Assembly (NCBI GenBank): GCA_016716675.1
Contig: JADJVG010000003.1
Coordinates: 124,001 to 188,000, forward strand
Length of the DNA stretch: 64,000 nucleotides
Reading direction: 5' to 3'
Source: Hyphomicrobium sp.
Lineage (GTDB): Bacteria > Pseudomonadota > Alphaproteobacteria > Rhizobiales > Hyphomicrobiaceae
Of the stretch, positions 28,035-36,259 are shown piece after piece (position 1 is the first letter of the stretch; every line of letters begins with the position of its first letter). Made by a program: the position numbers and the translations under genes. The notes under the pieces are model-generated. The model had not been told where the DNA came from, did no database searches, and saw only the letters and a list, made by a program, of their open reading frames with translations.

Positions 28035-28664
28035 TCAGGGCGCCAGTCCGGCCATGGCGAGGAACTCCTGCCGCGTCAGCGGGTTCTCGCGGAAGCAGCC
28101 GAGCATGCGGCTGGTGACAAGATCTGTATCCGGCTTATGAACGCCGCGCGTCGTCATGCAGTGATGCGTTGCCTTGATGATAATGCCGACACCTTGAGGC
28201 TCGAGAACATCATTGATGGTGTTGGCAATCTGCGCTGTCATCTTTTCCTGAATTTGCAGACGCCGGGCAAAGGCCTCGACCACACGCGCCAGCTTGCTGA
28301 TGCCGACAACCCGACCATTGGGAACATACGCCACCCAGGCGCGGCCGATGATCGGCGCCAAGTGATGTTCGCAGTGGCTCTCAAAACGGATGCCGCGCAG
28401 GATAATCATCTCGTCGTACCCGTCGATCTCCTCGAATGTCTTCTGCAGGATGTGGACGGGGTCTTGGGCGTAGCCCGCACAATACTCCTCGAAAGCGCGG
28501 GTGACACGCGCTGGCGTTTCGCGGAGGCCTGGCCGGTCAGGGTCATCGCCGGTCCAGCGAATGAGGGTTCGCAAGGCAGCTTCCACCTCGGTCCGGCGCG
28601 GCTTGGCGCACTCAGGGGTGTTCGAACACCTCAATTGCTCGATCATAGGAACCAGCGCAGTCAT
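28035..28664 (-). CDS. folE: GTP cyclohydrolase I
   Basis: 209 residues. Zinc ligands Cys98 and His101 in ESHCEHHLAPI and Cys169 in ATHHCMTTRGV; the catalytic His pair is present. GAGGAG lies upstream of the ATG. It converts GTP to 7,8-dihydroneopterin triphosphate, the first step of folate (and some tetrahydrobiopterin or queuosine) synthesis. It lies 44 bp downstream of a cupredoxin gene on the same strand, an unusual context that may mean it is a second, stress-expressed copy; other copies cannot be seen from here. Confidence 0.95.
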   Translation of the reverse strand: MTALVPMIEQLRCSNTPECAKPRRTEVEAALRTLIRWTGDDPDRPGLRETPARVTRAFEEYCAGYAQDPVHILQKTFEEIDGYDEMIILRGIRFESHCEHHLAPIIGRAWVAYVPNGRVVGISKLARVVEAFARRLQIQEKMTAQIANTINDVLEPQGVGIIIKATHHCMTTRGVHKPDTDLVTSRMLGCFRENPLTRQEFLAMAGLAP

Positions 28665-28708
28665 GTATCATCTCCTCGTCTTTGTCTGGTCGTCTTCGTC
28701 TCGCAGCA

Positions 28709-29041
28709 CTAGTTGGCGGAGACGCTAATTTTGCCCGTCATGTTGGGATGGAAGCGGCAGAAATAATTGAAGGTTCCGGCCTTCGTGAGCTGCAGCGTAG
28801 CGGTCTTTCCGGCAACGATCATGACGTCCCAGGGTCCGTCCTTGGCTGTGGCGGTATGATCGACGAAGTCGCTGTTCACCCATTCGACGGTGTCTCCGAC
28901 CTTTGCGGTGACGTCGGCTGGCGAGAACGCCATATCAGCGATCTTGATGCGCACGACCACGCCGGCGAGCGCCGGGGACGCGATCGCGAGCTGCAGCAGC
29001 AGGATAAGCAGTGCCGTTGAAGAGTGTCTGGCTGTTTGCAT
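28709..29041 (-). CDS. Cupredoxin (amicyanin/pseudoazurin-like blue copper protein)
   Basis: 110 residues from the ATG at 29041, after which a clear signal peptide (hydrophobic 9-22, cleavage near SPALA) follows; longer in-frame starts would precede it with a non-signal sequence. Type 1 copper ligands are His62 (DHTA), Cys95, His98 and Met101 (CRFHPNM). The short C-terminal ligand loop C-x2-H-x2-M is amicyanin-like. It is a periplasmic one-electron carrier. The partner is unknown; it sits next to GTP cyclohydrolase and in the same direction as a truncated haemoglobin gene upstream. Confidence 0.88.
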   Translation of the reverse strand: MQTARHSSTALLILLLQLAIASPALAGVVVRIKIADMAFSPADVTAKVGDTVEWVNSDFVDHTATAKDGPWDVMIVAGKTATLQLTKAGTFNYFCRFHPNMTGKISVSAN

Positions 29042-29552
29042 CTTGGCGCTCCATGATTTCAGTCTGATGGTTTCGGCGTGCGCGCTTGAACTGCGGCCCG
29101 TCGCGGGTCGCTGCAAAAAAATCTTGAGAGAAATCCTGGGATCGGATTTGCATGAAATATCGCTCGGGCCATCACACGCCCCCGGCCGTCGATGTCGGCC
29201 ACGCCTGTGTCGCTACGTCTGCATGTCCGTCTTCTCCTTCCGCAGCGGGCCGTCTTCTGGTCTCGCCTTCATGGAAGATTGGATGCGGCGGCGCCGAGAA
29301 AGTTCCCGGTGGCCGGACAGAGCACGTAGGGTGACGTTTGGCGCAGCGTGGCCACCAACATCGAGGTGGCGTGACGGGGGCGGCTGAGTTTCACAACCTT
29401 GTTGCGGATGCGGGCGTGCTATCGGCGGGAAGTAAAGTGGCCATCTGCATGGACGGCGCCGGCGGCGCGATCTGAGATCACGTCCGCCGGGAGTTCCTCA
29501 TTGTCATGCGTTACTGCAATGCATTTCCGGCTTTGGATTCCTGTGAGTGCCG
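29042..29552. other. Intergenic region, no gene recognised
   Basis: About 510 bp between the cupredoxin and truncated haemoglobin genes, both on the minus strand. It should hold the cupredoxin promoter. No coding frame with a recognisable product, no clear FNR-type TTGAT-N4-ATCAA box and no hairpin with a T-run was found. Confidence 0.45.
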
Positions 29553-29984
29553 TTAGCCAAGTGGTTCCAGGAGGCCCTGGCCTTGGTGCAACGCGATGCC
29601 CATTTGCAGAGATTGCGCGATCCGCTCGGAGCGAAGCACAAAAAACTCCGCCGCACCGGGCGTACAGACGTCAGCAGTGGTTTCACGAAAGAGCGTTAGC
29701 CAGCGCTCGAAAAGCGCTCGCGTCAATCCCGGGAGCCGCGAATGCATCGCCATCGGGTTGCCTTTATAGCGGCCAGTCATCAGTGCCACCGACGACCAGA
29801 ACGCACACATGGTATCGAGGTGCTTCGGCCAGTCCCTGATCTCGGCATTAAAGATCGGACCAAGCGTCTCGTCTTTGCGGATCCTGGCATAAAACTCGTG
29901 CACGAGTTCGTGGACCATCGTCTCGGTAACGCCGACTGCGACCCCAGGAGCCCTTGGGTCAGGAAAACGCTCTCTTCCGTTCAC
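29553..29984 (-). CDS. Group III truncated haemoglobin
   Basis: 143 residues from a GTG at 29984 that overlaps the stop of the upstream membrane-protein gene (GTGA), a sign of translational coupling. The short 2-on-2 globin fold is recognised by VHEFYARIRKDETLGPIF, WPKHLDTMCAFWSS and HSRLPGLTRALFERWLTLF; His81 is the likely proximal haem ligand. Group III proteins are cytoplasmic and are linked to nitric oxide or peroxide handling under low oxygen. Coupling with a three-TM protein suggests that the two act together. The longer upstream reading frame is out of keeping with the family and belongs to the overlap. Confidence 0.9.
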   Translation of the reverse strand: MNGRERFPDPRAPGVAVGVTETMVHELVHEFYARIRKDETLGPIFNAEIRDWPKHLDTMCAFWSSVALMTGRYKGNPMAMHSRLPGLTRALFERWLTLFRETTADVCTPGAAEFFVLRSERIAQSLQMGIALHQGQGLLEPLG

Positions 29985-30421
29985 AGCATGCTCCACCGTA
30001 GGGCGAGCAACGTGAAGCCCACGGCGACGACCACCGGAACGCTGACGATCTGAATGATCGCTTCCCACCGCGAGATCGTTCCTGTTGCCACCTCGACCGT
30101 GGGGCTCGACGCCTTTCTGTGATCCTTGCGCCAACGCGGATCTTGCGACCTGCGGATGTGCATGAATAGTACCGGGATGGTGAAAAAGACCAGCGCAAAC
30201 ACGGTTCCGATCAATACAGCGAATGTCGCTTCGCCGGCGCCGATGAACGTGATGGCAGCGACAGAGAAGAGCAAGACATAGCAGCAAATGATGATCGGTC
30301 CAGCAACGGACAAGAGGCCATCATCGAGATAGAACGGCTCCGCCGCTGTGCTGGCCGACGGCTCGTGCGCATGTTGGGCGATGGTATTGGTGATGGTCGC
30401 ATCTTTCGGCGCCATGGGCAT
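29981..30421 (-). CDS. Three-TM membrane protein coupled to truncated haemoglobin
   Basis: 146 residues. Polar, His-containing N-terminus (about 42 residues), two close TM segments (IIICCYVLLFSVAAITFIG and FAVLIGTVFALVFFTIPVLF), a basic cytoplasmic loop with RRSQDPRWRKDHRK, then a C-terminal TM (IIQIVSVPVVVAVGFTLLAL). I recognise no family. The 4-bp overlap with the haemoglobin gene implies a shared function, perhaps a membrane docking or redox partner. The start ATG may be either of the two near the N-terminus. Confidence 0.7.
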   Translation of the reverse strand: MPMAPKDATITNTIAQHAHEPSASTAAEPFYLDDGLLSVAGPIIICCYVLLFSVAAITFIGAGEATFAVLIGTVFALVFFTIPVLFMHIRRSQDPRWRKDHRKASSPTVEVATGTISRWEAIIQIVSVPVVVAVGFTLLALRWSML

Positions 30422-30599
30422 GGGTCATACTCCAAAGTTGCTCGTTTCAATCCAGGTTTGCTCGTCGTTGAGCGGCTGGATGATCGCCTGCGCGAGGTGC
30501 GACATGGGACAGTCCGAAGGCCATCCGTCGTCTGCCAACGACAGAGACTTGCGTGCAAGCTCGCCTCAAAGGCACTGCGATTCATCCCAAATGTTCATA

Positions 30600-30620
30600 A
30601 CGTGTATTTGTAGTACATGT
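30600..30620. promoter_or_regulatory. Imperfect inverted repeat upstream of DUF488 gene
   Basis: ACGTGTA - 7 nt - TACATGT has arms matching at 6 of 7 positions. It lies in the gap between the divergent membrane-protein/haemoglobin operon and the second DUF488 gene, so it could bind a dimeric regulator for either side. No further support. Confidence 0.25.
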
Positions 30621-30743
30621 TTATAGGCTTGAGAGTCCACCACGGAAGCATTATTTGCGTATCAAATGACCGTGAGAGGTTTCGAACCGCTGACGAGCGT
30701 CAGAGACGCGAGATCTGGCGCAGCAGTGCCGAAGGATTTGCGA

Positions 30744-31211
30744 ATGGTCGTCAAGCCTGTGGCGTCGATTGCGATGCGCGAGAAAAAGCCGAAATCAGAA
30801 AACAAAACCGGTGCAACGGCGCATGCATCGCGTGCTCGCGTCGCGATCAAGCGGGCTTACGAACCGGCGCAGCCAGATGACGGACTCCGGGTACTCGTTG
30901 ATCGGCTATGGCCGCGCGGGTTGCGTAAGGATCACGCCAGAGTTGATCTGTGGGCCAAGGAGATCGCGCCTAGCAGCGAGCTGAGGCGCTGGTTCGGCCA
31001 CAGTCCTGATCGCTGGGAAGAGTTCAAGAAGAAATACCGCACGGAGCTGTTCGACAACATGGCACAGCTCAACCCGATCCGCGAGGCGCTGGAGCGGGGT
31101 TGCAGTGTGACGCTGCTTTTTGCTGCGCACGACGTCGCCCATAACAATGCTGTTGTCCTCAAGGGCGTCCTCGAAGATGGCGACCTTCCGCGAGCGGGTT
31201 TGAGTGGCTGA
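30744..31211 (+). CDS. DUF488 (YeaO-type) protein
   Basis: 155 residues from the ATG at 30744, which has AAGGA 8 nt upstream; the frame is open further upstream, but the extra sequence is not family-like. Family blocks: IKRAYEPAQPDDGLRVLVDR, LWPRGLRKD, LWAKEIAPSSELRRWFGH, RWEEFKKKY and VTLLFAAHDVAHNNA. This short YeaO-like subgroup has no known enzymatic role. It is distinct from the longer DUF488 protein at 25323. Confidence 0.88.
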   Translation: MVVKPVASIAMREKKPKSENKTGATAHASRARVAIKRAYEPAQPDDGLRVLVDRLWPRGLRKDHARVDLWAKEIAPSSELRRWFGHSPDRWEEFKKKYRTELFDNMAQLNPIREALERGCSVTLLFAAHDVAHNNAVVLKGVLEDGDLPRAGLSG

Positions 31212-31252
31212 GATCGCGGCAGAGCACGTCGGCGCCGGCCCTGCGGATCAGG

Positions 31253-32065
31253 TTATGCAGCGTGAGCGGGTAGCCACAGATCGACTTCGGTGCCGGCGTC
31301 TTTGGTGCTGGTGATGATCAGCGCGCCGCCGCAAGCCCGTGCGAATTTGAGGGTGCTTGAAAGGCCCAGTCCTGTGCCGCCGCGCCCCCTGCGCGACGTG
31401 ACGTTTGGCTTGACGGCCTCGGAGAGTTCGTCCGCCGACATGCCAACGCCCGTATCTTGGAATGTGAGCCGGACATATCTTCCGACCGGCAGCCCTGCCG
31501 GTGGGGTTTCATGCGAAGCGTCAAGCGTGACGTTCGCGGCTTTGATGAGGAATGTTCCTCCCGCCGGCATGGCGTAATGGGCATTGAGGGCAATGTTGAT
31601 GATCGCGGCGCTGATATCATTGCTGTCCACCTCGAAGGTCCAGCAGTCATCAGGAATTTCGCTGCGCAGTTCGATGCCCGTGCCGAGCAGACTGCTGAGC
31701 AGGCCGGTGAGATTATTGGTGATGTTGCGGGCGGTGGTGGCGGTTGCGAAACTGTGGAACCCACGCTGCTTCCGAAACAGTGCGGCGTTGGTTGAGGCCG
31801 CCATGTTGCAGGCGAGCACGGCTTCCCGCACCGCTCTGTTCAGTTGCGGTTGGCTGATGCCAGACGCGATGATCTGAATGTTGCCTGCGATGATGGCCAG
31901 GAGGTTGTTGACGTTGTGGGCAATTTCCGCCGCTGTCGGCAGCAAATCTACCGAATCGGCCGGAGCCTTGAGCGCGGCCCGGCCCGCGGCGTTGCAGTCA
32001 GCCAATTTGGTTGGGGCGGTTGATCTTGCGCGCCTGACAGACGTGGAATTTGTGCTTGGCATCAC
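31253..32065 (-). CDS. Soluble histidine kinase without sensor domain
   Basis: 270 residues. The dimerisation/phospho-acceptor motif AEIAHNVNNLLAII has His50; the ATPase domain shows an N box (NIALNAHYAMPAGG), G1 (FQDTGVGM) and G2 (GTGLGLS). There is no TM segment and no PAS, GAF or receiver domain: only about 40 residues of low-complexity sequence precede the H box. The H box has HNVNNLL instead of the more common HDFNNLL. No response regulator is adjacent, so this is an orphan kinase that probably takes its signal by binding another protein. Confidence 0.85.
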   Translation of the reverse strand: MMPSTNSTSVRRARSTAPTKLADCNAAGRAALKAPADSVDLLPTAAEIAHNVNNLLAIIAGNIQIIASGISQPQLNRAVREAVLACNMAASTNAALFRKQRGFHSFATATTARNITNNLTGLLSSLLGTGIELRSEIPDDCWTFEVDSNDISAAIINIALNAHYAMPAGGTFLIKAANVTLDASHETPPAGLPVGRYVRLTFQDTGVGMSADELSEAVKPNVTSRRGRGGTGLGLSSTLKFARACGGALIITSTKDAGTEVDLWLPAHAA

Positions 32066-32785
32066 ACGGCAACCTCACACGAGCCTATCGTCCCCAATAT
32101 ACACGCAGAGGTTGTCCTTCTTGGGTGCTACCGTCAAGCCTGCAAAAACGAAATATTATTAAGTAGTAAAAACAGATAGTTAAGAGCAGCGCTCGGTGCC
32201 TGAGAACCCTCATAGGTTGATGATTGCTGGTTTTGACCGCCAGCATGCGCACGATTTGATTCGTGATTTTGTAGTTGTCGAGTGGCGTCGTGACCGATTG
32301 TCGGGCGTCGAAGACTTAATGTCAGGCGCGGCTGATCCACCCGTAATCAGGCAGTTCCAGACGATCGACGACGTCGCGTCCGAAGGAGTATTTCGCAATT
32401 CGGGAATGGCCGCCGCGGCGAGCACGAGGTTGCGAAAGCCAATCCCAAGGGATGTCCGGGGGCAAACCCCGAACTGAAGCTCTTGGCCACATTCTGTTTC
32501 GAGGCGATGTACGGCCTCAGCAAAGCTTCGTAGCGGGCGAAGGCTTCGCGCTCAATGGAGCGCACCAGCACGCGCTGGATCATGGGCGCTGTTGCGCGCG
32601 TTAGGCGGGGGAACGGTGCGTTTAAACATGGTCAACCCACCTCTCTTGTACGATAACGGCGGGCTGGGTGATGGGTGGCCGTTTTGCGTTGCGCCAATGA
32701 CAGGGTAATCACACTGTTCAATCACCCAATTAGGGCAACGCGCGCCGCAAAGCCGCGAGCGGACCTAAACTGAGAAGCGGAGACA
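32066..32785. other. Intergenic region, no gene recognised
   Basis: 720 bp with short overlapping frames on both strands. One minus-strand frame (32347-32583) begins MIQRVLVRSIEREAFARYEA, which looks protein-like for about 35 residues and then loses character, perhaps a decayed gene end. It marks the boundary between the accessory region on the left and dense core genes on the right. Confidence 0.45.
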
Positions 32786-33313
32786 ATGCCGGCAATGGCT
32801 AAGACTACGAAAGCATCACCCGTCTCAGCCAGCGCCACGCCCTCGCGTCGTGACGGCGAGGTTCTCTACTGGCTGTTGAAGTCGGAGCCGGATGTTTTTT
32901 CGTGGGATATGCTGGTTGCAAAAGGAGACGCTGGCGAATCCTGGGACGGCGTGCGCAACTATCTGGCACGCAATAACATGCGCGCCATGCGCGTCGGCGA
33001 TCTGGGGTTCTTCTACCATTCCAATGAGGGCAAGGCGGTCGTTGGCATTTGCGAGATTTGCGCTCCCGCGCATCCCGATGCGACGGATGGGACCGGCACA
33101 TGGGAGTGCGTTGATGTTAAAGCCTTCGCGCCATTGTCAAAGCCCGTTACGCTGGCTGACGTCAAGGCAAACCCCAAGCTCGCGAAGATGGCGCTTGTCA
33201 CCTCGATGCGCTTGTCGGTTCAGCCGGTAACCGCAGATGAATGGAAAGAGGTCTGCCGTATGGGTGGTTGGACTGCGGCCAAAGCGGCGCGACCGGCAAA
33301 ATCGCGCGCATGA
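32786..33313 (+). CDS. EVE-domain protein
   Basis: 175 residues. After a short Ala/Ser/Thr-rich N-tail the EVE (PUA-like) fold reads YWLLKSEPDVFSWDML, GVRNYLARNNMRAMRVGD and FYHSNEGKAVVGICEI. EVE domains bind modified bases in DNA or RNA. The bacterial stand-alone form, related to thymocyte nuclear protein 1, is widespread in alphaproteobacteria with no fixed role. A purine-rich GGAGA precedes the ATG. Its stop overlaps the start of the next gene (ATGA), so the two are translationally coupled. Confidence 0.9.
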   Translation: MPAMAKTTKASPVSASATPSRRDGEVLYWLLKSEPDVFSWDMLVAKGDAGESWDGVRNYLARNNMRAMRVGDLGFFYHSNEGKAVVGICEICAPAHPDATDGTGTWECVDVKAFAPLSKPVTLADVKANPKLAKMALVTSMRLSVQPVTADEWKEVCRMGGWTAAKAARPAKSRA

Positions 33314-33984
33314 GCAATACCAGCAAGCGCGCACCACAAACCATCGACAGCGCCGAGGCCTTCGTTCGTGATAACACGCACTTGATGGCGCCGCCCTTGG
33401 TGCCGGAGATCAGGCTGCACCTGGCCGAAGAGTCCGTGCCGATTTGGCAGAAATCGGAAGAGGAACTCGGCGAGATGAACGTCCCGCCGCCTTTTTGGGC
33501 GTTCGCATGGGCCGGTGGACAAGCGCTCGCCCGCTATTTGCTGGATCACCCGGCGCTCTGTAACGATCAGAGCGTTATCGATCTTGGCGCCGGATCGGGA
33601 TTGACCGCAATCGCCGCTGCAAAATCGGGCGCCCGCTCTGTGTTGGCTGCCGATATCGATCAATTCGCACGCACGTCCTGCCGGCTTAACGCCGCGGCGA
33701 ACGGCGTGGCAGTGACGGTGACGGGTGACGATTTACTCAAGATGCCAGCCACGAAAGCTGGCGTGGTGCTGATCGGCGATCTGTTTTACGAACGCGCGTT
33801 GGCCGATCAGGTCATCGCCTACGTCGATAAGGCCAAGGCGCTTGGAGCCGCCGTCTATATCGGCGATCCGCAGCGCAGCTACTTCCCGCGCGACCGCTTT
33901 ACCCTTTTGGCCAGCTATCAGGTGCCCGTGACCCGCGAACTCGAAGACTCCGAGATCAAAAAGACCGCCGTCTGGCGCGCCTGA
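33310..33984 (+). CDS. Class I SAM-dependent protein methyltransferase (ETFB-lysine MTase-like)
   Basis: 224 residues from the ATG at 33310. SAM-binding motif I is VIDLGAGSGLTAIAAAKSGA. VPPPFWAFAWAGGQALARYL upstream is the PPFWAFAWAGG block of the METTL20-like / nicotinamide N-methylase-like family, and LIGDLFYE is the post-motif. Bacterial members methylate the electron-transfer flavoprotein beta subunit or ribosomal proteins at lysine. The start overlaps the EVE gene stop by 4 bp. Confidence 0.85.
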   Translation: MSNTSKRAPQTIDSAEAFVRDNTHLMAPPLVPEIRLHLAEESVPIWQKSEEELGEMNVPPPFWAFAWAGGQALARYLLDHPALCNDQSVIDLGAGSGLTAIAAAKSGARSVLAADIDQFARTSCRLNAAANGVAVTVTGDDLLKMPATKAGVVLIGDLFYERALADQVIAYVDKAKALGAAVYIGDPQRSYFPRDRFTLLASYQVPVTRELEDSEIKKTAVWRA

Positions 33985-34133
33985 GGCTGCGGAAGCCGCT
34001 CAGTCCCGGTCAGCCGAACCGGTTTTGTGCCCTAAACTTTAGACGTATGAACAAGTTGTGGTGCACCGTCCAACCTCTCATAATGGCCTCATAAAGGCCG
34101 CACAGCAGACGGCCTCCCCGGAGGAGTACGCGC

Positions 34134-36074
34134 ATGTCAGAGAAGATCTATCCCGTCCCCGCCCAATGGGCCGAGCGGGCCCTTATCAACGCGGCTTCGT
34201 ACAAAACGATGTACGAGCAATCTGTTTCCGATCCGGCCTCATTCTGGGGCGAGCAAGGCAAGCGTCTCGAATGGATGCGGCCCTACACGAAGGTCAAAGC
34301 AACATCCTTCAAGCCGGGCGCGGTCGATATCCGCTGGTTTGAAGACGGCACGTTGAACGTTTCGGCAAACTGTATCGATCGCCATCTCGCAAAGCGCGGC
34401 GATCAGGTCGCCATCATTTGGGAAGGCGACAACCCGAACGAAAGCGAGCAGATCACCTATCGTCAGCTCTATGAGCGCGTGCAGCGGTTCGCCAACGTGC
34501 TCAAGAAGCACGGCGTCAAGAAGGGCGATCGCGTCACCATCTATCTGCCGATGATCCCGGAAGCGGCCTACGCCATGCTGGCGTGCGCGCGCGTCGGTGC
34601 GATCCACTCGATCGTCTTTGGCGGTTTTTCACCCGATAGCCTTCAGAACCGCGTCGAGGACGCCGATTCGAAGCTCGTTATCACGGCCGATGAAAGTATG
34701 CGCGGCGGCAAGGCCGTGGCGCTGAAGAAGAACGCCGATGTCGCGCTTTCCAAGTGCAAAGACGACGTGAAAATGTTGGTCGTGCGCCGTACCGGCAACC
34801 CAGTGCCGTGGAAGGAGGGCCGCGATTTCTGGCTGCACGAAGAGATGCTGACGGTTCCGGCGGACTGCCCGCCCGAAGAAATGAGCGCCGAAGATCCGCT
34901 GTTCATCCTCTACACATCGGGATCGACGGGGCGGCCGAAGGGCGTCGTGCACTCGACCGGCGGCTATCTGCTGTACTCCGCGATGACGCATCAGTTCGTG
35001 TTCGATTATCACGACGGCGACATCTACTGGTGCACCGCCGACGTGGGCTGGGTCACAGGACACAGCTACATCGTCTACGGTCCGCTTGCCAACGGCGCGA
35101 CCACGCTGATGTTCGAAGGCATACCGACCTACCCAACGTCGTCGCGCTTCTGGAACGTCATCGATAAGTGGAAAGTATCGATCTTCTACACGGCACCGAC
35201 TGCTATCCGCTCGCTGATGGGCGCCGGCGACGAACTCGTGAAGCGCACCGACCGTTCGTCGTTGCGCCTGCTCGGGTCCGTTGGTGAGCCGATCAATCCG
35301 GAAGCCTGGGAATGGTATTATCACGTCGTCGGCGACAGCCGCTGCCCGATTGTCGATACGTGGTGGCAGACCGAGACCGGTGGCATTTTGATTACCCCGC
35401 TGCCGGGCGCCATTGCGCTGAAGCCGGGATCTGCAACGCTGCCGTTCTTCGGCGTGCAGCCTGCACTCGTTGATGATAAAGGCCAGTTCCTCGACGGCGA
35501 AGCGCAGGGCAACCTCGTGATCCTCGATAGTTGGCCGGGCCAGTCGCGCACGATCTACAATGATCACGAGCGCTTCGAGCAGACCTACTTCTCGGCCTAT
35601 CCGGGCATGTACTTTACCGGCGATGGCTGCCGCCGCGACGCTGACGGCTACTACTGGATCACGGGCCGCGTCGACGACGTGATCAACGTTTCGGGGCATC
35701 GCATGGGAACAGCGGAAGTCGAAAGTGCGCTGGTCTCCCATCCGAAGGTCTCGGAAGCCGCCGTCGTCGGCTATCCCCACGACATCAAGGGCCAGGGCAT
35801 CTACTGCTATGTGACGCTCAACGCCGGCCTTGAAGGTGATGACGCACTCCGCAAGGAGCTGGTGGCACACGTGCGCAAGGAGATCGGGCCGATCGCGTCG
35901 CCTGATCTCATCCAGTTCTCACCTGGTTTGCCGAAGACCCGCTCGGGCAAGATCATGCGCCGCATTCTGCGCAAGATCGCCGAGGATGATTTCGGCAGCC
36001 TTGGCGATACTTCGACACTGGCAGATCCGTCCGTCGTTGAAGATCTGATCGGCAACCGCCAGAACCGCCGTTAA
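34134..36074 (+). CDS. acs: Acetyl-CoA synthetase
   Basis: 646 residues, normal for AMP-forming acetate-CoA ligase. It has the ATP motif LYTSGSTGRPKGVVH, acetate-pocket Trp in DTWWQTETGG, TGDGCRRDADGYYWITGR, and regulatory Lys606 in KTRSGKIMRR, the site of acetylation in other species. GGAGGAG stands 10 nt before the ATG. It makes acetyl-CoA from acetate, ATP and CoA. It forms a single-gene unit, closed by the terminator at 36118. Its relation to the acetoacetyl-CoA ligase at 5936 is at superfamily level only. Confidence 0.96.
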   Translation: MSEKIYPVPAQWAERALINAASYKTMYEQSVSDPASFWGEQGKRLEWMRPYTKVKATSFKPGAVDIRWFEDGTLNVSANCIDRHLAKRGDQVAIIWEGDNPNESEQITYRQLYERVQRFANVLKKHGVKKGDRVTIYLPMIPEAAYAMLACARVGAIHSIVFGGFSPDSLQNRVEDADSKLVITADESMRGGKAVALKKNADVALSKCKDDVKMLVVRRTGNPVPWKEGRDFWLHEEMLTVPADCPPEEMSAEDPLFILYTSGSTGRPKGVVHSTGGYLLYSAMTHQFVFDYHDGDIYWCTADVGWVTGHSYIVYGPLANGATTLMFEGIPTYPTSSRFWNVIDKWKVSIFYTAPTAIRSLMGAGDELVKRTDRSSLRLLGSVGEPINPEAWEWYYHVVGDSRCPIVDTWWQTETGGILITPLPGAIALKPGSATLPFFGVQPALVDDKGQFLDGEAQGNLVILDSWPGQSRTIYNDHERFEQTYFSAYPGMYFTGDGCRRDADGYYWITGRVDDVINVSGHRMGTAEVESALVSHPKVSEAAVVGYPHDIKGQGIYCYVTLNAGLEGDDALRKELVAHVRKEIGPIASPDLIQFSPGLPKTRSGKIMRRILRKIAEDDFGSLGDTSTLADPSVVEDLIGNRQNRR

Positions 36075-36117
36075 GCGGCAGCTGATCGCCGCCAGACGGT
36101 GATCGCAAGATAAAACA

Positions 36118-36144
36118 GGGCACGGTCTCGCGACCGTGCCCTTT
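36118..36144 (+). terminator. Rho-independent terminator of acs
   Basis: A perfect 10-bp stem GGGCACGGTC / GACCGTGCCC with a TCGC loop is followed by TTTGT. It lies 44 bp after the acs stop. Confidence 0.85.
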
Positions 36145-36178
36145 GTCGTTGTGAGGACAGGCATTGTGATGGGGGGAT

Positions 36179-36229
36179 TTTCCGGCGCGCCGGAAAGCAC
36201 AACGGGCGCCCACGACAGGCGCCCGTTTT
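36179..36229. terminator. Palindrome and hairpin between acs and the TadG-like gene
   Basis: An 18-bp perfect palindrome TTTCCGGCGCGCCGGAAA (36179-36196) is followed by a hairpin CGGGCGCC - 7 nt - GGCGCCCG (36203-36225) with TTTT on the plus side. The hairpin is 31 bp past the stop of the minus-strand TadG-like gene. It may act as a bidirectional terminator; the palindrome has no loop and no clear role. Confidence 0.5.
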
Positions 36230-36259
36230 ATAATCTTGCAGATGCGTGGAGCGTGAAAC

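Noticed and set aside
28665..28708. Possible folE-type (THF-II) riboswitch before folE
   Set aside because: Only 44 bp separate folE from the upstream cupredoxin gene, and no matching paired structure could be drawn by eye.
30670..30720. Sequence resembling a tRNA T-arm (GGTTTCGAACC) near the start of a plus-strand frame
   Set aside because: No acceptor, D or anticodon arm could be folded on either strand, and there is no CCA end or tRNA-length context.
34629..35870. 413-residue minus-strand frame opposite acs
   Set aside because: acs is unambiguous on the plus strand; the antisense frame has no family features or ribosome site.
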